DNA of 64,000 bases from contig NZ_FCOJ02000039.1 in assembly GCF_001545035.1 (NCBI RefSeq), positions 1-64,000 on the forward strand. Direction: 5' to 3'. The position numbers and the translations under genes are program-made. The first letter of the stretch is position 1, and each line of letters starts with the position of its first letter. This document shows, piece by piece, positions 49,668 through 58,435 of this stretch. The notes beneath the pieces are model-generated. The model ran no database searches and was not told the origin of the DNA. It saw nothing but the letters and a program-made list of their open reading frames with translations. This stretch comes from Caballeronia glebae. Lineage in GTDB: Bacteria > Pseudomonadota > Gammaproteobacteria > Burkholderiales > Burkholderiaceae.

Positions 49668-50459
49668 ATGATCAGTGTTACGACGTTGCTGAGCCTCGTG
49701 CTCGCGACGCTCATCATCGCCGCGATGCCCATCGTGCTGTACAAGAAGCTGCGGCCGCGCTTCGCCATCGCGCCGCGCGAGGCGATTCTCGGCGTCGCGG
49801 TGTTCGCGCTCTTCGCGATGGTCATCGAGCGCGCGCTGCACGGCTTCATGCTGAGCAATCCGGTCACGTCGGTATGGCTCATGAATCCCGCCGTGTTCGT
49901 CATCTATGGCGCGATCGCGGCAGGCCTGTGCGAGGAAGTCGGACGCTTTCTCGCGATGAAATGGATGATTTCGCGCGAGCCGGGCGCGCTCGACCGGCAC
50001 GGACCGGGACTCGGTTACGGCATCGGGCACGGCGGGGCGGAAGCGTGGATCGTCGGCGTGCTCGTGCAGGCGCAGTGGATCGTCTATGCGGTGCTCGCGA
50101 ATCGCGGCACGCTCGACGCGCATTTCGCGACCGCGCCGCTCGAAGCGATCGCGCGCATCCATCTGGTGCTGATGAGTTTGTCGCCGGTGTCGGCGGGCAT
50201 CTTTATCGTCGAGCGCGCGAGTGCGTTCGTGTTGCAACTCGGTTTTTCCGCGCTGATGTGGCAAATGCTGCGTGAACGTTCGCGTCATGCGCTCGCACTG
50301 CTCATCGCCGCACACGCGCTGGTCGGCTTGCCCGCCGCGCTCTTTCAGGCGCGGCTCGTGCCGCTCATCGCCGCCGACGCCGTGTATCTCGTGCTCGGCG
50401 TGATCGTCGCGGTGGCGCTCGTGCGCTACTATCGGCGGGCAGCGGCGCGTGGCGCATAG
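49668..50459 (+). CDS. YhfC-family intramembrane protein
   Basis: A 263-residue protein with about eight hydrophobic segments. The central motif GLCEEVGRFLAMKW followed by GLGYGIGHGGAEAWIVG (Glu, Glu and His/Gly residues) resembles the YhfC/CAAX-protease-like intramembrane family. Proteolytic activity is not proved for this family. It starts directly at the ptxS stop codon, so it is probably translated with ptxS although no functional link is evident. Confidence 0.8.
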   Translation: MISVTTLLSLVLATLIIAAMPIVLYKKLRPRFAIAPREAILGVAVFALFAMVIERALHGFMLSNPVTSVWLMNPAVFVIYGAIAAGLCEEVGRFLAMKWMISREPGALDRHGPGLGYGIGHGGAEAWIVGVLVQAQWIVYAVLANRGTLDAHFATAPLEAIARIHLVLMSLSPVSAGIFIVERASAFVLQLGFSALMWQMLRERSRHALALLIAAHALVGLPAALFQARLVPLIAADAVYLVLGVIVAVALVRYYRRAAARGA

Positions 50460-50510
50460 ACCGGTTCCGGGCGCATCCGGGCCGCTGCCTCAATCGAATA
50501 TCGACATCGA

Positions 50511-50876
50511 ATGGACGACTATCAATACGACTGCCCGAGCGCGGACATCGACACGCTCGCGCATGTGATTTGCGATCTCTTTCCCGAGCAGACGCAGTTT
50601 GCCGAGCGCCGCGACGATGCGCGACGGACCTCGCTCGTGATTCATTACGTGGCGATGCGCTTCGGTTCGAGCGCGCGGCGCATCGCGATCGACGTGCGCT
50701 TCGATCCGGCCGCGCTCGCGCGATATCGCGCGTTGCCGCCGCGCATGCACTCGCGCAGCTACGCGGTGCTGCGCGCGTATGTGGAAGCGACGCTCGGCTC
50801 GCTCGAAGAGATGTACGCGAACGGCCAGAGCGTGCCGCGCGAAGTGGACATCGAGATGGGCGAGGACTTCGCCTGA
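50511..50876 (+). CDS. Uncharacterised 121-residue protein (DUF3022-like)
   Basis: A 121-residue cytosolic protein with two moderately conserved blocks: YDCPSADIDTLAHVICDLFPEQTQF and RIAIDVRFDPAALARYRALP. No catalytic motif. It resembles the DUF3022 family that I associate with Burkholderia; the family assignment is tentative. It converges on the PGDYG gene (7 bp between stops). Confidence 0.6.
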   Translation: MDDYQYDCPSADIDTLAHVICDLFPEQTQFAERRDDARRTSLVIHYVAMRFGSSARRIAIDVRFDPAALARYRALPPRMHSRSYAVLRAYVEATLGSLEEMYANGQSVPREVDIEMGEDFA

Positions 50877-50883
50877 GCCTGGC

Positions 50884-51312
50884 TCAAGCGTCGCGATAGA
50901 CCTTCGCGAAGCGCGCCGCTTTCACGACGCCGTAATCGCCCGGCGCATATTGCATGACCCAGTCGCCGGCGTCGCCGGTGAGCGTGTCGCCGGCGGCCGA
51001 TCGCGCGATCGAGAAGGGCTCGTGCATTTGCTTCGCGAGCACGACGCTCGGACGGTTGCGATAGACGCCAGCCTCGCCGTGCGCGATACCGCCTTCGGGC
51101 ACGTACTTCGGATCGAAGCGCTCGCGCGACACGACCCAGCGCTCGCCGCTGCCTGCAGTGACGATGGCGTCGCCGCTTGCGTAGCGGTTCGGGCCTTCGA
51201 GACTCATGAGTTCGCCCGCGGCGGCCGCGAATTCGACGGCGACGGCTTCGTCTTTCACGACGCGGCGCGCGGCGGGATCGGTAGCGAGATCGAGTTGGGA
51301 AACATGGAGCAT
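50884..51312 (-). CDS. PGDYG-domain protein
   Basis: A 142-residue protein whose C-terminal part contains the family-naming motif YAPGDYGVV (about 128-136). It also has GDAIVTAGSGERWVVSRERFDPKY in the middle. The function of the family is unknown. The open frame reaches 51396, but the ATG at 51312 is preferred because a strong terminator hairpin (51386-51413) lies inside the longer frame. There is no obvious operon partner. Confidence 0.75.
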   Translation of the reverse strand: MLHVSQLDLATDPAARRVVKDEAVAVEFAAAAGELMSLEGPNRYASGDAIVTAGSGERWVVSRERFDPKYVPEGGIAHGEAGVYRNRPSVVLAKQMHEPFSIARSAAGDTLTGDAGDWVMQYAPGDYGVVKAARFAKVYRDA

Positions 51313-51385
51313 GGTGCGATCGGGAGTGACGGTGAGGGAGCGGATCGTAACGGCATTCGCGTCAATATGCACCTTCGCGCACGAA

Positions 51386-51413
51386 AAAACCCGCATCGTG
51401 CGATGCGGGTTTT
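51386..51413 (-). terminator. Intrinsic terminator of the Spy-like gene
   Basis: A perfect 13-bp stem (AAAACCCGCATCG with CGATGCGGGTTTT, 2-nt loop) lies 17 bp after the Spy-like stop on the minus strand and runs into six Ts on that strand. It is symmetrical and could also work on the plus strand. Confidence 0.85.
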
Positions 51414-51429
51414 CCGGTTCTGCGCTCGT

Positions 51430-51945
51430 TCAGGGCTTCGTCGTCGAAGCCGCATCCGCGGGCGCCGCATGCGGACGACGATGCGCAGTGTGATGCGCCT
51501 TGCCGTGGTCCGAGCGGAAGCTCGTATCCGCCAGTTTCTTCTGCTCGGGCGAAAGGCTCGTGTAAAGCGGCTCGAAAGCCTCGACGAGCCGCTTCGTGCC
51601 GTCGGCGTTGGCTTGCGTGATCTGCTCGTATTGCTTCATGTCGTCGAGCGCGGACATCGAGTCGCGCTGCGCGATGCGCTGCCGGTACAGATCGGCCATC
51701 GTGCGGCCGTTATCGCGCATCACGTCGGCGAACCTGGACCACTGCTCTTCCTGCTGCGGCGTGATCTTGAGGCTCGAATGCAGTTGCGCGATACGCTCCT
51801 CGACACGCGCCTCGCGCTTGCTGGCGGCGGGTGCGGATGCAGCGGCCTGCGCGGCCGGCGCCGATGCGGCAGCGGGCGCCGACGACTGCGCGAAAACCGG
51901 GCTCAATGCGCAGAAAGCGGCCAATGCAACGAGTGTTCTTTTCAT
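51430..51945 (-). CDS. Spy/CpxP-family periplasmic protein
   Basis: A 171-residue exported protein. The signal peptide MKRTLVALAAFCALSPVFAQ (cleavage about 20) is followed by an Ala-rich linker. The helical core contains an LTPQQ-like (LKITPQQEEQW) and an LSPEQKKLAD motif, the two LTxxQ elements of the Spy/CpxP superfamily. Members act as periplasmic chaperones or stress sensors. The tail is His/Pro-rich (AHHTAHRRPHAAP), perhaps metal-binding. The start has an AAGG site. Confidence 0.83.
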   Translation of the reverse strand: MKRTLVALAAFCALSPVFAQSSAPAAASAPAAQAAASAPAASKREARVEERIAQLHSSLKITPQQEEQWSRFADVMRDNGRTMADLYRQRIAQRDSMSALDDMKQYEQITQANADGTKRLVEAFEPLYTSLSPEQKKLADTSFRSDHGKAHHTAHRRPHAAPADAASTTKP

Positions 51946-52108
51946 TCAGATTACCTTCGATCGATATGGAGAGCGGCGTGCTTCGTAAGCTGCGTCGAAA
52001 GGCAGCGCGACGATCACGCCATCGGCGGATATTAGTATCACGATTGCGTGCGGATTCGGCCGCATTGCCACAACTGCTTACATTCGAAACGTCTCTGGAA
52101 AAAACGCA

Positions 52109-52999
52109 GTGGATACTTTGTTGAGCATGCGGGTTTTCGTCGCCATCGTCGAGGCGGGCAGCCTGAGCGCCGCAGCCGAGCGATTTTCGATCTCCGCGCC
52201 GATGGCGGGCAAGCATCTTCAGGCGCTGGAGGCGCGGCTCGATGCGCGTCTCATCGTGCGCACGACGCGCCGTCAGAGTCTGACCGAGATCGGCCGCGAA
52301 TATTATGAACGCTGCCGTCGCATTCTCGCGGAAGTCGACTCGGCCGATTCGCTCGCCGAATCGATGAGCGCGACCCCGCGCGGCGTATTGCGCGTCACCG
52401 TGCCGCTGACTTACGGCGTGCAGTTCGTCACGCCCGCCGTGACCGAGTTTCTCGCGGCGTTCGCGCAGATCAGCGTCGAACTCGATCTGACCAACCGCAT
52501 GGTCGATATCGTCGAAGAAGGATTCGACGCCGCCGTGCGTATCGGCACGCTCGCCGATTCGAGCTTCGTCGCGCGTCCGCTCAAGCCGTACGCGATGACG
52601 GTGTGCGCATCGCCTTCGTATCTTGCGCGCGCGGGCACGCCTTCGACGCCCGCCGATCTCGCGCGCCACGAATGCCTCGGTTTCGTGCATCGGGGTCGCG
52701 AGGCGGGCTGGCGGCTCGAAGGCGAGGACGAGGCGATGCATGCGCGCCGCACGCAGTCCGCACGCTTTCGCACGAACAACGGGCAAGCGCTCAAAAAGGC
52801 CGCGCTCGCCGGCTTCGGTCTCGTGCTGCAACCGCATGCGCTCGTCGAAGACGAATTGAGAAGCGGCGCGCTCGCCGCCGTGCTGCGGGACTTCCTGCCG
52901 AAGCCTTCGCCCGTGCATCTCGTCTATCCGCGCGATACGCGCACGACGCCCAAGCTCGCGAGCTTCGTCGATTTCATGGTGACGAAGCTCGGTGTCTGA
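52109..52999 (+). CDS. LysR-family transcriptional regulator
   Basis: A 296-residue LysR protein of the CrgA-like group: LSMRVFVAIVEAGSLSAAAERFSISAPMAGKHLQALEARL (HTH about 6-60) then an effector domain (MVDIVEEGFDAAVRIG, FRTNNGQALKKAALAGFG). Start is GTG 52109; ATG 52127 would shorten it by six residues and lose part of helix 1. It faces the Spy-like gene divergently (163 bp) and precedes an Lrp-type regulator. Confidence 0.87.
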   Translation: MDTLLSMRVFVAIVEAGSLSAAAERFSISAPMAGKHLQALEARLDARLIVRTTRRQSLTEIGREYYERCRRILAEVDSADSLAESMSATPRGVLRVTVPLTYGVQFVTPAVTEFLAAFAQISVELDLTNRMVDIVEEGFDAAVRIGTLADSSFVARPLKPYAMTVCASPSYLARAGTPSTPADLARHECLGFVHRGREAGWRLEGEDEAMHARRTQSARFRTNNGQALKKAALAGFGLVLQPHALVEDELRSGALAAVLRDFLPKPSPVHLVYPRDTRTTPKLASFVDFMVTKLGV

Positions 53000-53030
53000 C
53001 GGGCGTTCGTTCCGCGTTGTCTCGGCGATA

Positions 53031-53096
53031 ATGCAAAACACAAAATGCCGAATGCCAGATGGCATTCAAAACGCATAACGCAGAACACAAAATGCC
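53031..53096. repeat. AT-rich repeat with GAATGCC-AGAT-GGCATTC hairpin
   Basis: In the gap between the LysR and Lrp genes a perfect 7-bp hairpin (53050-53056 with 53061-53067) is flanked by near-repeats ending CACAAAATGCC (53039-53049 and 53086-53096). The hairpin core resembles that at 61704-61723, and the motif family recurs elsewhere in the window. Confidence 0.4.
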
Positions 53097-53111
53097 AAGG
53101 ACGACGCCTAC

Positions 53112-53567
53112 ATGAGACCGCCGCGCCTCGACCAGCTCGACGACATCGATCGCAATCTCATTGCGCTTTTGCAGATGAACGCACGGGAAAGCGTCGCGAA
53201 TCTCGCGCGGCAACTGGGCGTCGCGCGCACGACGGTGATCGCGCGCATTGCGCGGCTGGAGAAAAACAACGTGATCGCGGGCTACGGCGTGCGGCTCGGT
53301 CAGGACGTGCTCGATGCGAGCATTCAGGCGTATGTCGGCATCAAGCTCGCGCCGAAGTACGGCCGCGACTTGCAGAAGCGCTTTGCGCGCATGCCGGAGA
53401 TTCAGTTGTTATGCGCCGTGAGCGGCGAATTCGATTACGTGGCATGGCTGCGCGCCGATTCGCCGGATCGCCTGAACGATCTGCTCGATGAAATCGGCGC
53501 GCTGGAAGGCGTCGAACGGACGACGACGTCCATCATTCTCGCGCGCAAGATCGAACGCGCCGGTTAA
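53112..53567 (+). CDS. Lrp/AsnC-family transcriptional regulator
   Basis: A 151-residue feast/famine regulator. The N-terminal HTH is at about 5-65 (LDQLDDIDRNLIALLQMNARESVANLARQLGVARTTVIARIARLEKNNVI). The RAM ligand-binding domain has GIKLAPKYGRDLQKRFARMPEIQLLCAVSGEFDYVAWL. These proteins sense amino acids. The downstream gene encodes a saccharopine-dehydrogenase-like enzyme, and half-site repeats (53598-53623) sit between, so control of amino-acid oxidation is likely. Confidence 0.9.
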   Translation: MRPPRLDQLDDIDRNLIALLQMNARESVANLARQLGVARTTVIARIARLEKNNVIAGYGVRLGQDVLDASIQAYVGIKLAPKYGRDLQKRFARMPEIQLLCAVSGEFDYVAWLRADSPDRLNDLLDEIGALEGVERTTTSIILARKIERAG

Positions 53568-53597
53568 ACATCGATCGATACGAATCGCATTGTTCGA

Positions 53598-53623
53598 TCG
53601 TCATAACGACGAAAAACATCGTC
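53598..53623. promoter_or_regulatory. Spaced TCGTC/GACGA half-sites, candidate Lrp binding region
   Basis: TCGTC (53598-53602), GACGA (53608-53612) and TCGTC (53619-53623) alternate in orientation with 5- and 6-bp spacers in the 151-bp gap between the Lrp gene and the dehydrogenase gene. The 15-bp TCGTC-N5-GACGA matches the length of Lrp-type sites. Binding is not demonstrated. Confidence 0.4.
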
Positions 53624-53718
53624 GAAGCGCATCATTTTGCGTCTAGGATCAGTATTCGCGCGCTCCTAAACTGTGTGAGGAAGTGGATCGGCCAAACGCA
53701 CACATAAAGGAGATGAAT

Positions 53719-54828
53719 ATGAAAGTGGCCCTCGTCGGCGCCGGATTGATCGGTCAGAGCATTGCCCATTTGCTGCGTGAAACGGGGGATTTCGAAGTTG
53801 TCGCGTTCGATCGCGACGAACACGCGCTCGCGCTCCTCGATGCGCAAGGCATCCCGACGCGCCGCGTCGATTCCGCCGATACGCCCGCGCTTCGCCAGGC
53901 ATTGATCGGCTTCGATGCGCTCATCAACGCGCTACCGTATTACCTCGCGATCAACGTTGCGTCTGCGGCGAAAGCGGCGGGCGTGCATTACTTCGACCTG
54001 ACCGAGGACGTGCGCGCGACGCACGCGATCCGTGCGATAGCCGACGATTCCGAACTCGCGTTCATGCCGCAATGCGGTCTTGCGCCGGGCTTCATCGGTA
54101 TCGTCGCGCACGACCTGGCGAAGCGTCTCGACGATGTGCGCATCGTTGCGATGCGCGTCGGCGCGTTGCCCGAGTTTCCGACCAACGCGCTCAAGTACAA
54201 CCTCACGTGGAGCATCGACGGCCTCATCAACGAGTATTGCCAGCCGTGCGAGGCGATCCGCGAGGGTCGCACGCAATGGGTGCAGCCACTCGAAGGTGTC
54301 GAGCACTTTTCGCTCGATGGCATCGAGTACGAGGCGTTCAACACGTCCGGCGGACTCGGCACGCTTTGCGAAACGCTCGCGGGCAAGGTCGAGACGCTCG
54401 ATTACAAATCGGTGCGCTATCCGGGGCATCGCGATCTGATGAAGTTCCTGCTCGACGATCTGCGCATGTCCACCGACCGCGACGGTCTCAAGACGATGCT
54501 CAAACGCGCGGTGCCGTCCACGGCGCAGGACGTCGTATTGATCTTCGTCACCGTGACGGGCATGCGGCGCGGGCAGCTTGTGCAGGACGTGTTCACGCGC
54601 AAGATTTTCGCGAAGGAGGTGTGCGGCGTGCCGATGAGCGCGATCCAGATCACGACCGCCGGCGCGATTTGCGCGGAGCTCGATCTCTTCCGCGAAGGCG
54701 TGCTGCCGCAAAGCGGCTTCGTGCGTCAGGAGCAGGTGCCGCTCGCGGCGTTCCTGAACAACCGCTTCGGCAAGCTGTACGAAGGCGCAAACGCGGTGGC
54801 GACGGCTCGTCAGCTCGCGGCGGCTTAA
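53719..54828 (+). CDS. Saccharopine-dehydrogenase-family oxidoreductase (lysine-dehydrogenase-like)
   Basis: A 369-residue NAD(P)-dependent protein. The Rossmann motif VALVGAGLIGQSIAHLL is at residues 3-19. FDALINALPYYLAINVASAAKAAGVHYFDLTEDV is typical of lysine 6-dehydrogenase and of the saccharopine dehydrogenase family. Length suits lysine 6-dehydrogenase. The ATG at 53719 is 6 bases after AAAGGAG; the ATG at 53713 is too close. The Lrp regulator upstream and its putative sites suggest amino-acid-inducible expression. Substrate is not proved. Confidence 0.75.
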   Translation: MKVALVGAGLIGQSIAHLLRETGDFEVVAFDRDEHALALLDAQGIPTRRVDSADTPALRQALIGFDALINALPYYLAINVASAAKAAGVHYFDLTEDVRATHAIRAIADDSELAFMPQCGLAPGFIGIVAHDLAKRLDDVRIVAMRVGALPEFPTNALKYNLTWSIDGLINEYCQPCEAIREGRTQWVQPLEGVEHFSLDGIEYEAFNTSGGLGTLCETLAGKVETLDYKSVRYPGHRDLMKFLLDDLRMSTDRDGLKTMLKRAVPSTAQDVVLIFVTVTGMRRGQLVQDVFTRKIFAKEVCGVPMSAIQITTAGAICAELDLFREGVLPQSGFVRQEQVPLAAFLNNRFGKLYEGANAVATARQLAAA

Positions 54829-55439
54829 CCGGTCAGGCGCGCGAGCAGTTCATCGCGCGCCTTATCGGTCGGCGTCGTGTTGTCGAACATCACGAGCGTC
54901 CGGGCGAGCGCTTCATCGGGAAAGAAGAGGCGCTCGCGATATTCCTCCCAATGCGCGAGCTTGTAGGCGTCGTTCGGATCGCCACGCGCGACGATGCGCT
55001 CGCGCGCCACGTCTTCATCCACGTGTACCCAGACGACGCGAATGGCGACATCGTCGGCGATGCCGAGCCACGCGCGATCGAAAAGGCGTGCATTGCGCAC
55101 CTCGCGCGTCAGCGGCGCGACGACCGCGACACTTACGCCGAGCGCGAGATTCTCGGCGGCGGTATCGACGAGACAGCGATACTCCGGATCGCGGAAATGC
55201 TCGATGAAAAGCGGGCTGTCGCGATCGTGCGGATCGCCGGTCAGCGCGCCGATCGCCGCTGCGCTATAAGCGCCATAGAGCGTGTCCTTGTCGAGCAGGC
55301 AGAAGGGCTCGCCGGTCGTCTGCATGAGCGGCGCGAAGAGCCGTTTGGCGAGCGTCGTCTTGCCGGTGCCGGCATGACCGCAAAAGAAAATCAGATGCTT
55401 CACGCCGGATCGATCCTCGAAAGAAGTTGCGAAGTTCAT
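54825..55439 (-). CDS. P-loop ATPase/kinase
   Basis: A 204-residue nucleotide-binding protein with Walker A GHAGTGKTTLAKR at about residues 21-33. The rest (RVVWVHVDEDVARERIVARG, KLAHWEEYRERLF) resembles gluconate-kinase-type or zeta-toxin-like P-loop kinases. The substrate is unknown. The C-terminal end overlaps the dehydrogenase stop region by 4 bp on the opposite strand. The ATG overlaps the antiporter stop as ATGA, so it is translated together with that gene. GTG at 55403 is an alternative start. Confidence 0.72.
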   Translation of the reverse strand: MNFATSFEDRSGVKHLIFFCGHAGTGKTTLAKRLFAPLMQTTGEPFCLLDKDTLYGAYSAAAIGALTGDPHDRDSPLFIEHFRDPEYRCLVDTAAENLALGVSVAVVAPLTREVRNARLFDRAWLGIADDVAIRVVWVHVDEDVARERIVARGDPNDAYKLAHWEEYRERLFFPDEALARTLVMFDNTTPTDKARDELLARLTG

Positions 55440-56749
55440 TCATCGTTGCGCGCGCGCCGATACCGGTTCATGAGCGGCGTCGCGGTGATGCCGTGCACGA
55501 TAACCGAAGCGACGATGGTCGCGATGACGAGCGGCACGAGCGGCCCGGCCGCATCACGCGGCGCATGTTCGAGCGCATAGAGCAAATAATAGAACGAGCC
55601 GATGCCGCGTATGCCGAACCAGCTCATGAGGCGTCGCTGCGGACTCGTCGCCTGCGAACCGATGAGCGACGCTTCGACCGCCGCGGGCCGCAACACCAGA
55701 AAGAGCGCGACGATGAGCGCGCAGGACCGCCACGTGAACAGATCGCGCCACATCGTCGCGAGCACGGCGCCGACTATCAACATGATCGCCACTTCGGCGA
55801 TGCGTTCCAGTTCGATCGTGAAGCCGTGCACGCGCTCGGCCATGAATGCGTGCGCGCGTTCGGGATCGGCCGCGGCGGCGCCGACGTCGTCCGCATCGAT
55901 ATTGCCGACCGCCTGGCGAGCGGACTTGTCGCCGCTTGCCTTTTGCTCGACGCGGCGCATGGCGAGACCCGCGGCGAAGACCGCGAGAAACGCGTATGTG
56001 TGCAGCAATTCGGCGACGCCGTACGACAACGCGATGAGCCCGAGCGCATAGAAGCCTTCCGGCCCGAGCGCCTGTCCGTGGCGCGTGCGCAGATAGGCGA
56101 CGAGCCGCACTGAGAGCGCGCCGAGCAGCCAGCCGCTTACGAGCGCGCCCGCGATGCCCCACATCGCCTGCAACGCGAAGTCCCAGTGCAACACCTCGTT
56201 CGGCGTCGCCTCGAAGCGGCACACCGCGATGCCGAGCAGCGCGAAAGGCAGCGCGATGCCGTCGTTGAGTCCGCCTTCGCCCGTCAGCGAAAAGCGCAGC
56301 AGATCGATGTCGCCGGGCGCTTCTACCTGCACGTCATGGGCGAGCACGGGATCGGTCGGCGCGAGCATCGCGGCGAGCAGCAGCGACGGTCCCCAACTGA
56401 GCCCGAGCACATAGACGCCGAAGAGCGTGAGCACGGCGACGGTGAGCACCATCGCGACGAAGCCGAGGCGGATCGGCAGAATCCAGATGCGGTCGGTGGG
56501 CGGCACGCGCAGCCGCAGACCGATGGCGAAGAGCGACGCGAGCATCGCGACTTCGGTGATGCGTCTCAGGACCGTCGCGTCTCTCGCGAGGTCGAGCGTC
56601 AGCAGATTGGCCGCGCCGGGACCTATCGCAAAGCCGATCGCGAGGTAGCACATCGCGGTGCTGATCGGCAGGCGCTTGAACGTCGAACTGGCGAGGCCCA
56701 TGAAAATGAGCACGCCGCCTACGACGAGAAACCAGATCGTCTCGATCAT
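55436..56749 (-). CDS. CPA-type cation/proton antiporter (NhaP-like)
   Basis: A 437-residue membrane protein with twelve-odd hydrophobic segments and cation-proton-antiporter blocks: AMLAPTDPVLAHDVQV (the conserved DP aspartate), SLTGEGGLNDGIALPFALLG (a further acidic motif) and LMSWFGIRGIGSFYYLLYALE. Probably Na+/H+ or K+/H+ exchange. The ATG at 56749 starts at the first membrane segment; the longer frame is spurious. It is followed after a 4-bp overlap by the P-loop kinase gene. Confidence 0.85.
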   Translation of the reverse strand: MIETIWFLVVGGVLIFMGLASSTFKRLPISTAMCYLAIGFAIGPGAANLLTLDLARDATVLRRITEVAMLASLFAIGLRLRVPPTDRIWILPIRLGFVAMVLTVAVLTLFGVYVLGLSWGPSLLLAAMLAPTDPVLAHDVQVEAPGDIDLLRFSLTGEGGLNDGIALPFALLGIAVCRFEATPNEVLHWDFALQAMWGIAGALVSGWLLGALSVRLVAYLRTRHGQALGPEGFYALGLIALSYGVAELLHTYAFLAVFAAGLAMRRVEQKASGDKSARQAVGNIDADDVGAAAADPERAHAFMAERVHGFTIELERIAEVAIMLIVGAVLATMWRDLFTWRSCALIVALFLVLRPAAVEASLIGSQATSPQRRLMSWFGIRGIGSFYYLLYALEHAPRDAAGPLVPLVIATIVASVIVHGITATPLMNRYRRARNDE

Positions 56750-56964
56750 GAATGCCTTGGGACTTCGTATGCTGATGGCTGAGCGGACCGCGCGCCGCGA
56801 TACGCGGGACGCCCGGATCAACCGCAGCACGCGCCGTGCCCGTGTGTCCGAAAAGCGCGCTTCGGGCAGGGTCGCTGCCTGCTCGCCGACTTGCGCGTAA
56901 TATGCATTTCGATTGCGGCAACGCCATTCATCATCCGCTTCATTCGCACGGTCTTTTGCGTTGT

Positions 56965-56975
56965 GCATGCAAAGT
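56965..56975. repeat. Repeat element GCATGCAAAGT
   Basis: An 11-bp element shared exactly with 61001-61011, and at ten of eleven positions with 61741-61751 (GCATGCAAAAT). It lies 17 bp before the FAD-oxidoreductase start codon. Confidence 0.35.
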
Positions 56976-56992
56976 ACCGGGGAGAATCCAAC

Positions 56993-58375
56993 ATGTCACA
57001 GCACTTCGATGCGGTCGTCATCGGCACGGGACAGGGCGGTTCGCCGCTTGCCGCGCGGCTCGCGCAGAGCGGCAAGCGCACAGCCGTGATCGAGCGGCAT
57101 CTGTTCGGCGGTACCTGCGTGAACGTCGGCTGCACGCCGACGAAGACCTATGTCGCGAGCGCGCGGGCCGCGCATGTCGCGCGCACTGCGGCGCAGTATG
57201 GCGTGATGATCGGCGGCGACATCACCATCGACATGGCGCGTGTGAAGGCGCGCAAGGACGAGGTGATCGGCGGCTCGCGCACGGGCATCGAAAAGTGGCT
57301 GCGCGGGACGAAGAATCTCACCGTGTTCCAGGGGCACGCGCGCTTCACGGGACCGCGCGCGCTGTCCGTCGAAGCGAGCGACGGTTCGACGCAAGAGATC
57401 GACGCCGATCTCGTTTTCATCAACACGGGTACGCGCGCGGTGGTGCCGAAGGTCGACGGGCTCGAACGCGTGCCGTATCTGACCAACTCGACGATTCTCG
57501 AACTGACCGAAGTGCCCGAGCATCTCGTGATCGTCGGGGCGAGTTATATCGCGCTCGAATTCGGGCAGATGTTCCGGCGCTTTGGCAGCCGCGTCACCTT
57601 GCTCGTGCGCGGCGAACGGATTCTGACGCGCGAGGACGAGGACGTCGCCCGCGCGATGCAGGACGTGTTCGTGCGTGAGGGCATCGAGTTTCGCTTCGGC
57701 GCGGAGACTTCGCGCGTGGAGCCGATCGCGCGTGGCGTGCGCATCGTTAGCGGCGATGAAGTCATCGACGCATCGCATCTGCTGTTCGCGACGGGTCGCA
57801 CGCCGAACACCGACGATCTGGGCCTGGAGCATGCGGGCATCGCGGTGAACAGGCACGGCATGATCGATGTCGACGGCCAGTTGCGCACCAAGGCGAATGG
57901 CGTGTACGCGTTGGGCGATGTGAACGGGCGCGGCTCCTTCACGCATACGTCGTGGAACGATTACGAGATCATCGCTTCAAATCTGCTCGACGGTGAAACG
58001 CGCAGCGTCGATACGCGCATCATGGCTTATGCGGTGTTCGTCGATCCGCCGTTCGCGCGCGTGGGCATGAGCGAGGAAGAGGTGCGCAAGGACGGACGCG
58101 AGGCGCTCATCGCGACGATGCCGATGTCGCGCGTCGGGCGCGCCCGCGAGCGCGGCGAAACCGATGGCTTCATGAAGGCGCTCGTGGATACGCGCACGCA
58201 GCGGTTTTTAGGCGCGGCGATTTACGGCATCGAAGGCGATGAAGCGATTCATACGTTCATCGACATCATGAATGCGGATGCGCCTTATACGACGTTGCAG
58301 CGGGCGATGCATATTCATCCGACGGTGAGTGAGTTGATTCCGACGTTGCTTGAAGGGTTGAAGCCCTTGCGGTGA
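56993..58375 (+). CDS. FAD-dependent pyridine-nucleotide-disulfide oxidoreductase (mercuric-reductase-like)
   Basis: A 460-residue enzyme of the dihydrolipoamide/mercuric reductase family. FAD-binding motif VVIGTGQGGSPLAARL; redox-active disulfide GGTCVNVGCTPTK (CxxxxC); NAD-binding LVIVGASYIALEFGQM; terminal dimerisation segment with HTFIDIMNADAPYTTLQRAMHIHPTVSELIP and the catalytic HP. There is no N-terminal heavy-metal domain and no C-terminal vicinal cysteines, so real mercuric reductase is unlikely. ATG 56993 has a GGGGAGAAT site. Confidence 0.87.
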   Translation: MSQHFDAVVIGTGQGGSPLAARLAQSGKRTAVIERHLFGGTCVNVGCTPTKTYVASARAAHVARTAAQYGVMIGGDITIDMARVKARKDEVIGGSRTGIEKWLRGTKNLTVFQGHARFTGPRALSVEASDGSTQEIDADLVFINTGTRAVVPKVDGLERVPYLTNSTILELTEVPEHLVIVGASYIALEFGQMFRRFGSRVTLLVRGERILTREDEDVARAMQDVFVREGIEFRFGAETSRVEPIARGVRIVSGDEVIDASHLLFATGRTPNTDDLGLEHAGIAVNRHGMIDVDGQLRTKANGVYALGDVNGRGSFTHTSWNDYEIIASNLLDGETRSVDTRIMAYAVFVDPPFARVGMSEEEVRKDGREALIATMPMSRVGRARERGETDGFMKALVDTRTQRFLGAAIYGIEGDEAIHTFIDIMNADAPYTTLQRAMHIHPTVSELIPTLLEGLKPLR

Positions 58376-58435
58376 GGTGATTTTGTCTCGTCGTTTCGGT
58401 GTAGCGCACGCGGTCATCGAAGCACGGACAACCGA

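Noticed and set aside
56993..58375. Mercuric reductase
   Set aside because: It lacks the heavy-metal domain and C-terminal cysteine pair, and no mer genes are nearby.
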